Counted from the first letter of the stretch, positions 1 through 8,471 are shown. The stretch is DNA of 32,734 nucleotides from Nostoc sp. LEGE 12450 (GCF_015206895.1 NZ_JADEXU010000091.1:1-32734); one strand, 5' to 3'. Translations and numbers: made by a program. Notes: generated by a model not told the origin, from the letters alone.

Positions 1-1
1 G

Positions 2-1987
2 GGGAGCAGAGGGGCAGAGGGACAGAGGAGTAGTTCATCTCCCGCATCCCCTCCTAAAACTGCTACTGCTCCCATACCGAGAGCGCTTCCTATAGTTAAA
101 CCACCAAGTTCGCAAGAGGCCATTGATCAGCTGGAACAGGCGGTGCGTCTAGATGTTGCACCCAACTCCAATGAGCCGATTGACAACAATCAAGCGATCG
201 CTCTCCAGCAAGAGCTAGAAAATCTCATTGGTCGGGTGGAAAGCGCTCATTTAGCGGTGTCAGCCGATGCGGTGAAAGAAGGCGTTGGTATATCTGAGGG
301 AAAACAGTCCTCTAGGCATCTGGAAACCTACAACTCCCAATCTGTCAAGGAGCAGCCAATACAATTAGCCTCAACTAAATTGGGGGGGCTAGCCACAAGC
401 AAAGACCAAGCCTTGGCACAAGCAAGAGTAATTTCCAAAAACTTACCCCAATTGATTGCCCAAAAAAACTATGCTCTAGCTCGTCAGCAGTGGCTGGCAG
501 CAAAGACAATTTTGTGGCAGCAGTTCCCAGTTGATCGGAGGTTGGCTCAACCAGAAATTCGGGCAGTTTGGTTAGATAGAGGGACGATTGTTCGTGCTGG
601 TAGCAAGGCAGGACTAGCCCAAATTTTTGATCGCCTAGCCCAAACTGGAATTAATACTGTCTTCTTTGAAACTGTTAATGCGGGCTATACCATTTATCCC
701 AGCCAAGTTGCAAAAGAGCAAAACCCCCTAATTCGTGGGTGGAACCCACTAGAAGATGCGGTGAAATTAGCCCATGAGCGCGACATGGAATTACACGCTT
801 GGGTTTGGACTTTTGCTGCTGGCAATCAACGGCACAATGAGATTATCAACGTTAGTCCAAATTATCCAGGGCCAGTGCTGGCGGCTCATCCCGATTGGGC
901 AAACTACGATCATCTTGGCAACATGATTCCCGTTGGACAGACTAAGCCATTCTTTGACCCAGCCAACCCCGAAGTGCGGCAGTACTTACTCAAGCTGTAC
1001 GAGGAAATCGTTACTCGCTATGACGTGGATGGTTTACAGCTAGACTACATTCGCTACCCGTTTCAAGACCCATCAGCAGGTCGAATTTATGGCTATGGTA
1101 AAGCTGCAAGAGCGCAGTTTCAGCAACTTACTGGCATAGATCCGATAAATATTTCCCCCAGTCAACCAGAACTATGGCAAAAGTGGACGAAATTTCGCAC
1201 TGAGCAAGTTGATAGCTTTGTTGCCAAAGTATCAGAGCAGTTGCGACAAAAACGACCGAATTTGATTTTGTCGGTTGCTGTATTTCCTTTGCCAGAACAA
1301 GAGCGGATTCAGAAAATTCAACAAAACTGGGAAACTTGGGCAAGGCGGGGAGATGTGGATTTAATCGTTCCCATGACTTATGCTTTGGATACTTCTCGCT
1401 TCCAACGACTAGCCCAACCCTGGATCGCCTCTAAACAATTGGGAGCTACATTGTTAGTGCCGGGAATTCGCTTACTTTCTTTACCAACAATCGGCACGTT
1501 CGATCAACTCCAGTTAGTAAGAGACTTGCCAGTTAGTGGTTACGCACTCTTTGCCGCAGAGAATTTTAATAACGATCTACAAAAACTTTTTATTAGTACC
1601 CAAGGCAGAGTTCAATCCAAGACAAGTGAACCGATTCCCCATCGGCAACCTTTTCAAACTGCCGCTATCCGTTACACCGCGCTGCAACGAGAATGGAAAT
1701 TTGTTTTCCAAAATGACCCACCAGAAAGACCTGCCCAGACAATATCAGATTTTAACAACCAGGCAGAAGTTTTACGCAGTGCTTTAAATCAGCTTGCTGC
1801 TTCCCCTTCTCCTAGTAATTTACTAGTGGCAAAAGCCTCTCTAACTCGATTCCAGTCTCAATTTCGAGTATTGATGAGCCAAGAAATTAAGTCGAATTCC
1901 TATCAAGTCAAAGTTTGGGAAAATCGGCTTGTAACTATAGAAAGACTATTGCGTTACGGCGAACGGCGAGTGCAGTTGCATCCCTAG
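2..1987 (+). CDS. GHL10-type glycoside hydrolase-like protein, 5' partial
   Basis: The frame is open from base 2 to the stop at 1985-1987 (661 codons), so the gene probably starts upstream of the window. A GTG at 143 would also give a shorter protein. The core, from AVWLDRG to about LPVSGYALFAAENF, matches the cyanobacterial GHL10/DUF187-like TIM-barrel family of putative glycosyl hydrolases, including the family-typical DGLQLDYIRYP segment and a later VPMTYALD strand. The N-terminal ~190 residues are low complexity and alanine/glutamine rich. The first codons (2-60) are a purine-rich GGGGAGCAGAGGGG-type repeat translated in frame, which suggests repeat invasion of a linker. The substrate is unknown; family members are generally thought to act on cell-envelope or extracellular polysaccharide. 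The family call is firm, the enzymatic activity is inferred, and the true start cannot be seen. Confidence 0.8.
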   Translation, partial: GSRGAEGQRSSSSPASPPKTATAPIPRALPIVKPPSSQEAIDQLEQAVRLDVAPNSNEPIDNNQAIALQQELENLIGRVESAHLAVSADAVKEGVGISEGKQSSRHLETYNSQSVKEQPIQLASTKLGGLATSKDQALAQARVISKNLPQLIAQKNYALARQQWLAAKTILWQQFPVDRRLAQPEIRAVWLDRGTIVRAGSKAGLAQIFDRLAQTGINTVFFETVNAGYTIYPSQVAKEQNPLIRGWNPLEDAVKLAHERDMELHAWVWTFAAGNQRHNEIINVSPNYPGPVLAAHPDWANYDHLGNMIPVGQTKPFFDPANPEVRQYLLKLYEEIVTRYDVDGLQLDYIRYPFQDPSAGRIYGYGKAARAQFQQLTGIDPINISPSQPELWQKWTKFRTEQVDSFVAKVSEQLRQKRPNLILSVAVFPLPEQERIQKIQQNWETWARRGDVDLIVPMTYALDTSRFQRLAQPWIASKQLGATLLVPGIRLLSLPTIGTFDQLQLVRDLPVSGYALFAAENFNNDLQKLFISTQGRVQSKTSEPIPHRQPFQTAAIRYTALQREWKFVFQNDPPERPAQTISDFNNQAEVLRSALNQLAASPSPSNLLVAKASLTRFQSQFRVLMSQEIKSNSYQVKVWENRLVTIERLLRYGERRVQLHP

Positions 1988-2513
1988 TGAAGAGGCAGGG
2001 CAATACTTTTTGGATAAACCCAACAATCTCTCTTTTTGTCTGGGGTAAAGGTAAATTTAAACCCTTTCCCCTTTAACCGAAAAGTATTGAGAGGCAGGGG
2101 AGTAGGGGGAGATCAAAGGGACAAGGGAGAATCATTGAACAAGTTTCTTCTTTGTATCTTCCCAATTCACAACTACCGAAATATAAGCCACTTTGTAATT
2201 CTTAACACAATTTTTGCTGTGTTTATATACCAAATATTACTATTTCTTTAGGGCCAAAATATTGGAGAATACTTAATATAAGCAGCTTTAGATAACTATT
2301 TTTTGATATATAAAACTAGAGGTAACACCAGTATCAATACTGCTCAGTTAAGCATTTTTAACTCGGAACTGGGTTTGGGTAAAAGGTTAAAGATTTTTTA
2401 TTTCCCTTTTCCCCTTCCCATTTTCCCCAAAACCCGATAAGTATTGACACCAGTATTAGTTCATTTGAGGTAGGATATCAAATTCTCATTAAGAGACAAT
2501 TACCCAAGTACAA
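1988..2513. other. Intergenic region without a supported gene
   Basis: These 526 bases are rich in A/T and in short purine or pyrimidine runs such as GGCAGGGGAGTAGGGGGAG. I see no credible coding region. A perfect inverted repeat, CAGTATCAATACTG, lies at 2329-2342 (6-bp arms, 2-base spacer). A related AGTATTGACACCAGTATT string occurs at about 2442-2459. These may be dispersed repeat remnants rather than operators. Confidence 0.5.
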
Positions 2514-3086
2514 ATGGTCACTAGCACGCGCTATAGTACTGACAGACACGACAAATCGAATCACCTCATTGGAGTTTCTGTGAATAGTACCTCCCATGTA
2601 GCAGAAGTAGCATTGCGTGAGGGTGAAAGACGATTTCGCACTATCTTCAACGCCACTTTCCAGTTTATCGGATTGCTAATAGCAGAAGGCATGGTGCTAA
2701 AAGCGAACCAAACAGCACTCAACTTTAGCAAGCTACAACCACAAGATTTAGTTAGGCGTTCATATTGGGAAATATGGTGGACGCTACTTGAAAATTTTCA
2801 ACATCTGCAATATTTATTCTTCTCCAGCCCAGCAGAAACTTACATTTGCAAGAGTTCGGAAGATTTTCGTAGTAAATTTATGAACAAAAATGTTTTCGCT
2901 ATCAGGGGTTATAAAGCGTGGAAAACAGTTAAATATTCTGACTTTTGGACTAGCCATTTCTATTCGATTATAAATGTTAATTGTAAAAAAATTATAGCTA
3001 TCTACAAACATAAAATCTTTGTCACAGGTACATCGGGATTTTGTACAAAGTTTACTGTGATTATATCATTAAATAATAAAAAATAA
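2514..3086 (+). pseudogene. Remnant of a PAS-domain sensor (histidine kinase type)
   Basis: Residues ~35-95 (ALREGERRFRTIFNATFQF, then GMVLKANQTALNF, then LQPQDLVRRSYWEIWW) are clearly the N-terminal half of a PAS domain as found in multi-PAS cyanobacterial sensor kinases. Beyond about residue 95 (near base 2800) the similarity stops. The remaining ~95 residues are AT-rich, lysine/phenylalanine-rich sequence with no PAS second half, no histidine kinase domain and no recognisable motif. The ORF is 190 codons, whereas full proteins of this kind usually run many hundreds of residues. The intact response regulator follows after 13 bases, so this is probably the decayed 5' remnant of a sensor once paired with it. 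It could still be translated as a small PAS fragment, but I consider it non-functional. Confidence 0.6.
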
Positions 3087-3099
3087 ATTGAGGTAACTT

Positions 3100-4320
3100 A
3101 TGCCCAAAATTTTAATAATAGAAGATGAGGAAGCAGTCCGTGAAAATATTTTAGATTTGCTAGAAGCTGAGGATTTTGAAACCATTGCTGCCGCTAATGG
3201 TAGGATCGGCGTGCATTTGGCTATCTGTGAAGTTCCTGACTTAATTCTCTGTGATATGATGATGCCAGAAATTGATGGTTATGGTGTTCTAACAGCGTTA
3301 CGCCAAGATCCGTCAACGGCAACAATTCCCTTCATTTTTCTCACTGCCAAATCTGCCAAATCTGACTTCCGTCAAGGTATGGATATGGGGGCAGATGACT
3401 ATATAACTAAGCCCTTTAGTCGGGCTGAGTTATTAAGTGCCATCATGAATCGGTTGGAAAAGCACGCTACTTTAAAAAGATATTTATCTACTCAGACTAG
3501 AATTAACAACTTGTCTCCCAAAATGCAGTTGTTAGAAATTTGCTTGTACCGAGCTATTAAACAACATAAATTTCAGGAATTTGAAATTTATTATCAGCCA
3601 ATAGTCGATATTGCTTCTGGGAAAATAGTAGCTGCTGAAAGCCTATTGCGCTGGCAAAGCCCAGAATTGGGGATAGTTTACCCAACAGAATTTATTCCGT
3701 TAGCAGAGTCTACAGGTTTAATTGTTCCAATCGGTAAATCGGTATTAAAAAGTGTATGTAAACAAATAAAAATCTGGCGTGATGCCGGAATTAATTCCTT
3801 AGTTGTTACTGTAAATTTGTCAGCAATTGAATTTAACCAACCAGATTTTATTAATAAAATAGTCAATTTTATAACTATTAATAATTTGCAACCAGATGAC
3901 TTAGAGCTAGAACTCACTGAAAGTATGATTATGCAAGACGTAAATAGTGCGATCGCTACTATGAGCAAATTGCAATCCTTGGGTATCAAAATTGCGATCG
4001 ATGATTTTGGTACAGGCTATTCTTCTCTAATTTATCTGAAAAATTTACCAGTTAATACCTTAAAAATCGACCGTTATTTTATCCATAACGTTGCTAACGA
4101 TCCACAGAAATCAGCCATTACTAAAGCATTAATTCAAATGGGTCACAATCTCAATCTAAATGTAATCGCTGAAGGTGTAGAGACGGAAGCAGAACTTGCT
4201 TTTTTGCGCCAACAAAACTGTAATTCTATGCAAGGTTTTCTATTTAGTCGTCCATTACCAGCAGCAGAGTTTGAAAATTTTTTATTGACTAACAAATGTT
4301 TATATCGTAATCTGATTTGA
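3100..4320 (+). CDS. Response regulator with C-terminal EAL (c-di-GMP phosphodiesterase) domain
   Basis: The 406-residue cytoplasmic regulator has two domains. The receiver domain (1-~120) has the acidic pocket E8/D9, phosphoacceptor D52 (in LCDMMMPEIDGYG), T82 and K104. The EAL domain (~145-400) hydrolyses cyclic di-GMP to pGpG. Its catalytic set looks complete: E180 (ESLLRW, the EAL position), N239 (VNLSA), E274 (LTES), D301-D302 (DDFGTGYSSL), K322 (LKIDR), E358/E361 (AEGVE) and Q378 (QGFLFSRPLP). There is no GGDEF domain. The start is supported by GAGG at 3089-3092, seven bases before the ATG. The cognate sensor is probably the broken PAS gene immediately upstream, so input may now come from another kinase. 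An active phosphodiesterase is inferred from motif conservation. Confidence 0.92.
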   Translation: MPKILIIEDEEAVRENILDLLEAEDFETIAAANGRIGVHLAICEVPDLILCDMMMPEIDGYGVLTALRQDPSTATIPFIFLTAKSAKSDFRQGMDMGADDYITKPFSRAELLSAIMNRLEKHATLKRYLSTQTRINNLSPKMQLLEICLYRAIKQHKFQEFEIYYQPIVDIASGKIVAAESLLRWQSPELGIVYPTEFIPLAESTGLIVPIGKSVLKSVCKQIKIWRDAGINSLVVTVNLSAIEFNQPDFINKIVNFITINNLQPDDLELELTESMIMQDVNSAIATMSKLQSLGIKIAIDDFGTGYSSLIYLKNLPVNTLKIDRYFIHNVANDPQKSAITKALIQMGHNLNLNVIAEGVETEAELAFLRQQNCNSMQGFLFSRPLPAAEFENFLLTNKCLYRNLI

Positions 4321-4499
4321 TTTTTGACATTATTTGCATAAGCAGGCAACAGTCAATAGGCAAGAAGGCTCTTTGAGCTATACTGAATTTTTTCAAGAAT
4401 CAAATATGAGTCTTATATTTATGAATATTGGGCATTGCGAATGAGAGAGTAAATTATTTTCCCAGTCCCTTAATAGGGTGACTAAGTAAGCAAAATCGG

Positions 4500-4540
4500 A
4501 CTTTAGACTGGCGACAATTATTAAGTCTCAAGTCTAAAGT
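4500..4540. repeat. Inverted repeat upstream of the sugar dehydrogenase-like gene
   Basis: ACTTTAGACT at 4500-4509 is matched by its exact reverse complement AGTCTAAAGT at 4531-4540, with a 21-base spacer. It ends 29 bases before the preferred ATG of the next gene. It could be a 5' UTR hairpin, a regulator site or a repeat remnant. Confidence 0.5.
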
Positions 4541-4569
4541 AAGAAAATTGTGTCATAGTGTCAACCGTC

Positions 4570-5913
4570 ATGAAAGTTTTTGCGCGTTTATTGCTACCAG
4601 TTTTTTTAATGATTTTGGCAGCAGCCTGTAACCAGACTCGCGCTTCCTCAGATAATCCCACACCACAAGAATCTGTACCTTCTGCCCAATTGACACAGAA
4701 TCCTACACAGCCAAAAAATATTGTTCGTACTGAAGCACTTTCACCTACACCCATTCGGATAAATCTGAAGAATTTACCAGCACCCTTTGCAACAGAAAGT
4801 GCTTCCAAGCGGCCTGAAGTTGTGCCTATTCCGCAAAATCCGGTGCTGCGCGTACCAAAAGGCTTTACAGTTAACGTCTTTGCTGAAGGTTTAGATGCCC
4901 CACGCTGGCTAGCTTTAACTCCCAGTGGTGATGTTCTGGTGACTGAAACCGGGCAAAACAGAATTCGTTTGTTACGTGACAGCAACGGTGACGGCGTAGC
5001 CGATGTTCGAGAAACCTTTGCTAGTGGGGACAACGGACTCAATAGACCCTTTGGTATGGCTTTTGCAGATAATTCCTTTTTTCTGGGGAATACAGATGCT
5101 GTGGTGCGTTTTCCCTATACTCAAGGTCAAAACAAGATTACAGGTAAAGGAGAAAAAATCGCCAACTTGCCCGCTCAAGGTTATAACAACCATTGGACGC
5201 GCAATGTCGTTGTCTCACCCGATCGCAATAAATTATATGTCTCAGTTGGATCGGGAACCAATGTGGATGAAGAACCCCTACCACGGGCTTCGATACAGAT
5301 AATGAATTTAGATGGTTCCCAGCAACAAACTTTCGCTTCCGGCTTGCGTAACCCTGTTGGTTTAGATTTTCATCCTGTAACTAAGGAACTTTACGCCACT
5401 ATTAACGAACGCGATGGAATCGGTGATGATTTGGTTCCTGACTATCTGACACGGGTTAAACAAGGGGCATTTTATGGCTGGCCTTATGCTTATCTGACAC
5501 CAAACAACCTCGATCCGCGTCAAAAAACGGATGGCAAAAGTAAACGCCCCGAATTAGTAGCCCGTACTCAAACGCCAGATGTCCTATTCCAAGCGCATTC
5601 AGCAGCATTGGGTTTGCAGTTTTATGATGGGAAAACATTTCCAGAAAAATACCAAAACGGTGCTTTTGTTGCTTTTCGTGGTTCTTGGAACCGCGATCGC
5701 GGTACTGGTTATAAAATTGTATTTGTTCCCTTCGATGGTAAAGGGCGATCGCTTGGCTATTACGAAGATTTTCTCACAGGCTTTTTACTAAATCCTTCTG
5801 TACCAACCACTTGGGGACGACCTGTAGGTTTACTCGTGCTGCCAGATGGCAGTTTACTACTAACAGAAGAAGCTAATAATCGGATTTATCGAATTCAGTA
5901 TATGGGGGGATGA
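4570..5913 (+). CDS. Sorbosone/glucose dehydrogenase-like (PQQ-type beta-propeller) lipoprotein
   Basis: This is a predicted secreted sugar dehydrogenase-like beta-propeller. I chose the ATG at 4570 because MKVFARLLLPVFLMILAAAC makes a compact lipoprotein signal peptide with a Cys after LAAA; a GTG at 4558 would add four residues. After a Pro/Thr/Ser-rich linker of ~70 residues, the propeller begins at GFTVNVFAEGLDAPRWLA. It has the family-typical repeats DVLVTETGQNRIRLL, GLNRPFGMAF, ASGLRNPVGLDFHP and the closing RPVGLLVLPDGSLLLTEEA. These match the GSDH/sorbosone dehydrogenase family (NHL/PQQ-GDH fold). An aldose or sorbosone substrate and PQQ use are family inferences; nearby genes do not point to a pathway, and no PQQ biosynthesis gene is in the window. 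It likely sits at the periplasmic or thylakoid-lumen membrane face. Confidence 0.85.
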   Translation: MKVFARLLLPVFLMILAAACNQTRASSDNPTPQESVPSAQLTQNPTQPKNIVRTEALSPTPIRINLKNLPAPFATESASKRPEVVPIPQNPVLRVPKGFTVNVFAEGLDAPRWLALTPSGDVLVTETGQNRIRLLRDSNGDGVADVRETFASGDNGLNRPFGMAFADNSFFLGNTDAVVRFPYTQGQNKITGKGEKIANLPAQGYNNHWTRNVVVSPDRNKLYVSVGSGTNVDEEPLPRASIQIMNLDGSQQQTFASGLRNPVGLDFHPVTKELYATINERDGIGDDLVPDYLTRVKQGAFYGWPYAYLTPNNLDPRQKTDGKSKRPELVARTQTPDVLFQAHSAALGLQFYDGKTFPEKYQNGAFVAFRGSWNRDRGTGYKIVFVPFDGKGRSLGYYEDFLTGFLLNPSVPTTWGRPVGLLVLPDGSLLLTEEANNRIYRIQYMGG

Positions 5914-6028
5914 ATAATTCCCTAGAGTAAAGTTAGAACACTTATGACCGTATCTGCCTATCCAGGTTTATCCCGTTTACGATAAATTACAGAAAAATAC
6001 TAATACTTATCTGGTTGAGAAATTGATT

Positions 6029-6433
6029 ATGACTCCCAACGAAAATAATACTCAGTCAAATACCAACGAATTGCCTCCACATTCAGGCACACGATACTGG
6101 GGTGAGGTGGAGGTGATTGAAGAGGGAGATACCTATAGAATTAGCCGTGTTGAAATTAAGCCCAGACATGGCATTAAACCACAAATTCATTATCACCGTA
6201 ATGAGCATTGGGTTGTAGTTTCCGGTGTAGCCAAGGTTACTTGTGGTGATGCAGAAATATTACTGAATCGAAATGAGTCAACTTATGTTCCCGCAGCAAC
6301 CCTACATAAGGTAGAAAATCCTGGACACATACCGCTAGTCATTCTGGAAATTCAAAATGGTGAGTATTTGGGCGAAGATGATACTGAGCGCCCTTATGAC
6401 TTAAATTTGGTCAAATCTGTAACTGAAGGTTAG
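6029..6433 (+). CDS. Stand-alone cupin, mannose-6-phosphate isomerase type II C-terminal-like
   Basis: This single-domain cupin of 134 residues runs RYWGEVEVIEEGDTYRISRVEIKP, a metal-site motif QIHYHRNEHWVVVSG, then ESTYVPAATLHKVENPG and a QNGEYLGEDD tail. It closely resembles the C-terminal cupin half of bifunctional mannose-1-phosphate guanylyltransferase/phosphomannose isomerase (type II PMI). The histidines of HYHRNEH plus the later LHKVEN His supply the usual metal ligands. Without a guanylyltransferase domain it may isomerise mannose-6-phosphate or act as an uncharacterised cupin. I preferred the ATG at 6029 over a TTG two codons upstream (6023) because a GAGAA element lies upstream of it. 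Confidence 0.85.
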   Translation: MTPNENNTQSNTNELPPHSGTRYWGEVEVIEEGDTYRISRVEIKPRHGIKPQIHYHRNEHWVVVSGVAKVTCGDAEILLNRNESTYVPAATLHKVENPGHIPLVILEIQNGEYLGEDDTERPYDLNLVKSVTEG

Positions 6434-6480
6434 TGAGTGCTGAGTTAGGAGTTGGGATTTAAGCGATTAATGCCCAATAC

Positions 6481-6595
6481 AACTCTTGGAGAGGCTGTGC
6501 CTAAGCGTAGCTATGCCGCAGGCTTTACGGCTTCTTTACGAGATGCTAAGCGTTAGCGGAGCTTTCGCTTTAGCGATACGCTCAGTACAAGTGCC
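6481..6595. repeat. Nostoc-type palindrome-rich intergenic repeat
   Basis: The stretch is dense with GCGTAGC/GCTAAGCG/CGCTTTAGCG words and ends CTCAGTACAAGTG. It contains nested inverted repeats; for example AGCGT at 6549-6553 pairs with ACGCT at 6578-6582. It resembles a dispersed intergenic repeat common in Nostoc and Anabaena genomes. It lies between the convergent cupin and HEAT genes and may also help terminate transcription. Confidence 0.55.
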
Positions 6596-6605
6596 CAATG
6601 CTAAA

Positions 6606-7364
6606 TCAAAACCACCCTTCTTGTTCGAGGGTTTCAATCAGCTGTAAGCCACGGGGATCGCCTACTCCTAACAGTGAGGCTTTCGCGTCTTCTCGGACTC
6701 CCAAATCTTGATCCTCGGCAAAAGCTTGAATTAGAGCATCGATCGCTGTGGCATAAACTACATTAGAAGGTAGTTCGCGGCACAGTTGACCAATTGCCCA
6801 AGCACAGTTACTCCGCACTGCTGCCACAGGATCTTTGACTAAGGCTTCAATTAATGGTGGTATTGCCCCGATAACTGCTTCATAACCCACTTCTGCCATC
6901 TGTGCTAAGGCGCTAGCAGCCCACAAACGCACTGCGGAAATGTCAGTTCTTAAGGCATCTGCTAGGGGTGGTAAAGAACGGCGATCGCGACAGTTTCCTA
7001 AAGCCCAAACAACACCTTTACGCACGTAGCCATTCCAATCACTGTTTAGTTGAGCAATTAATGGAACCACTGCTTCTGAACTGGGATTGCGTCCGAGAGC
7101 ATAAGATGCGCTCACCCGGACTAAGGGACAAATATCAGTTAACAGGCGAATCAAATGGGGAGTAGCACGCGCATCTTCTATATCACAAAAAGCACGCGCC
7201 GCTAACATTCTTTGCTGGGGCTGGGGATTTTCCAGGAGGGCTAGCATCACTTCAGGATCGGGCTTCGCCACAACTGAATCGTCAGTTAATGGCTCTATTT
7301 TATCTAGGGGGCTTTCTAGTTCCTCCTCAATATCGAGCAGGCTTAGATCGTCTTCGTCATACAT
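6606..7364 (-). CDS. HEAT-repeat (PBS-lyase type) protein
   Basis: The 252-residue soluble protein has an acidic ~35-residue N-terminus and then about five or six HEAT-type helical repeats. Recognisable units include PQQRMLAARAFCDIEDARATP, CPLVRVSASYALGRNPSSEAVVP, GYVRKGVVWALGNCRDRRSLPP, SAVRLWAASALAQM and AAVRSNCAWAIGQLC. The spacing of ~31 residues is typical of the CpcE/NblB-like PBS-lyase HEAT family, common in cyanobacteria. These proteins are mostly protein-binding scaffolds; some are bilin lyases. No phycobilisome gene is nearby, so a lyase role is not supported. The function is unknown beyond probable protein-protein binding. Confidence 0.85.
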   Translation of the reverse strand: MYDEDDLSLLDIEEELESPLDKIEPLTDDSVVAKPDPEVMLALLENPQPQQRMLAARAFCDIEDARATPHLIRLLTDICPLVRVSASYALGRNPSSEAVVPLIAQLNSDWNGYVRKGVVWALGNCRDRRSLPPLADALRTDISAVRLWAASALAQMAEVGYEAVIGAIPPLIEALVKDPVAAVRSNCAWAIGQLCRELPSNVVYATAIDALIQAFAEDQDLGVREDAKASLLGVGDPRGLQLIETLEQEGWF

Positions 7365-7370
7365 AATTTC

Positions 7371-7397
7371 ATTTCAATCCCGAAAAGGGATTAACAC
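7371..7397. repeat. Hairpin / solitary CRISPR-repeat-like motif
   Basis: AATCCC (7376-7381), a GAAAA loop, and GGGATT (7387-7392) form a six-pair hairpin just upstream of the HEAT gene. On the minus strand it reads GTTAATCCC....GGGATTGAAAT, like the 3' half of many cyanobacterial CRISPR repeats. There is only one copy and no spacers, so it is not an array. It could act as a 5' UTR hairpin. Confidence 0.35.
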
Positions 7398-7532
7398 ATA
7401 ATCCCCCGTGCCAATAAGTTAAGACTTTATAAGTTGCGTAATTATACACTTTCTTTTCCCCTCGTTGAATTTTATCCAAACGAGAACTGTTACATACTCA
7501 AACACTAAAGTATATTATGGCTATCCTCTAGT

Positions 7533-8075
7533 TTATTTTTCTGCACTCAGGAATTTTACCATCCACAGGGATTGGGTTTGATAACCTAACTGATTGTAAA
7601 GATTTAATGCGGGCTTGTTTGATTGAAAGACTTGTAATCCAATCTGGCGATCGCCTCTTTGAATAGCCCAATTTTCTACATATTGCATCAAGGCTGTACC
7701 AACACCTCGCCGCCGATGTTCTGGTACAACGTAGAGGATAAAGATGTGAGCATGGCGATTACCCTGCACTTGATCTATGGCATTACCCACCCAAAGGCAA
7801 GCAATGGGGAATTGGGAATTGGGAATTGGGAATTGAGAATTGGGAATTGGGAATTGAGTATAATTATTCCCCTTGTCCCCCTGCTCCCCATCCTCTTCTA
7901 CCCACCACAAGGGCGTATCACTAGAAAAGTATTGCTTAACTGTTTGCTCTAGGTGGGAAAAATCCTCATTGGGAAAGAGATCCTGGTAAGTTCGGTGCAT
8001 GAACTTAAGCAGTAGCGATCGCTCCAATAAGGAACCACGGCGAATAATATACCCCGGTAGTAGTTGCTCAGACAC
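7533..8075 (-). CDS. GNAT-family N-acetyltransferase with a repeat-derived insertion
   Basis: This is a putative acetyl-CoA-dependent acetyltransferase of 180 residues. The acetyl-CoA binding motif A is clear: VVPEHRRRGVGTALMQYVE (~116-134), with motif B near LNLYNQLGYQ (157-166). Residues ~62-91 (GEQGDKGNNYTQF, then two PIPNSQF units) are not GNAT sequence. They are the in-frame translation of the GGGAATT tandem heptamers and adjoining C/T-rich repeat at 7803-7890. The insertion falls between WWVEED and ACLWVGNAID, probably a beta2-beta3 loop, so the fold may tolerate it. The gene lies 17 bases downstream of a small membrane-protein gene on the same strand. The substrate is unknown. Confidence 0.85.
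   Translation of the reverse strand: MSEQLLPGYIIRRGSLLERSLLLKFMHRTYQDLFPNEDFSHLEQTVKQYFSSDTPLWWVEEDGEQGDKGNNYTQFPIPNSQFPIPNSQFPIACLWVGNAIDQVQGNRHAHIFILYVVPEHRRRGVGTALMQYVENWAIQRGDRQIGLQVFQSNKPALNLYNQLGYQTQSLWMVKFLSAEK
7803..7890. repeat. Tandem heptamer (STRR) repeat inside a coding sequence
   Basis: About seven copies of GGGAATT (one variant GAGAATT) are followed by GAGTATAATTATT and a C/T-rich tract (CCCCTTGTCCCCCTGCTCCCC). All of it lies within the acetyltransferase gene and is read in frame. The composite recurs at 8375-8460. Confidence 0.9.
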
Positions 8076-8092
8076 TTCTGGCGTTTATTGAG

Positions 8093-8284
8093 TTAACTAG
8101 CTGAGTTTTGGATTGCTGGTGGCAAATTAGCGGGAGTGGGTTGAGAACTTACCTCAACCTCTTCAATTGGTGCGGGTGCTGCCATATCAGAGGGTAAAAA
8201 TATGCGGGCGCTAACTGCGACTAGGGCAAAGACAAATACCAAAACTACAAGCAGTGGAGCGATGTATTGACGAAAAATAGCCAT
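8093..8284 (-). CDS. Small single-pass membrane protein
   Basis: The 63-residue protein has one hydrophobic helix (YIAPLLVVLVFVFALVAVSARIF, ~7-29) and a short Pro/Ala/Glu-rich tail. The 5' end is unambiguous (ATG at 8282-8284). Coding is supported by the clean topology and the tight 17-base spacing to the downstream acetyltransferase, with which it is probably co-transcribed. I do not recognise a family. It is probably an Nin-Cout anchor protein specific to cyanobacteria. Confidence 0.6.
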   Translation of the reverse strand: MAIFRQYIAPLLVVLVFVFALVAVSARIFLPSDMAAPAPIEEVEVSSQPTPANLPPAIQNSAS

Positions 8285-8374
8285 ATTTTAATTACAAAGA
8301 GGACTAGGAACTCTTACGAGAACTTAGCTGAAGATTTATGAAGTATTCCTTATTTTAGCAATTTTCTGTATATG

Positions 8375-8460
8375 GAAATGGGGAATGGGGAATTAGGAAT
8401 TGAGTATAATTATTCTCCTTGTCCCCTTGTCCCCCTGCTCCCTGCTCCCTGCTCCTGCTC
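8375..8460. repeat. Second copy of the heptamer plus C/T-rich repeat
   Basis: GGGAATGGGGAATTAGGAATTGAGTATAATTATT is followed by CCTTGTCCCC and CTGCTCC repeats (degenerate copies within one stretch). It shares the GAATTGAGTATAATTATT core with 7851-7869, about 550 bases away, but here it is intergenic. Confidence 0.85.
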
Positions 8461-8471
8461 CCGCAGCACTA

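Noticed and set aside
2036..2251. 71-residue plus-strand frame
   Set aside because: It is low-complexity, repeat-rich sequence with no signal, no ribosome site and no family resemblance.
4521..5042. 173-residue antisense frame over the sugar dehydrogenase
   Set aside because: It is the shadow of a well-supported gene, with no motif.
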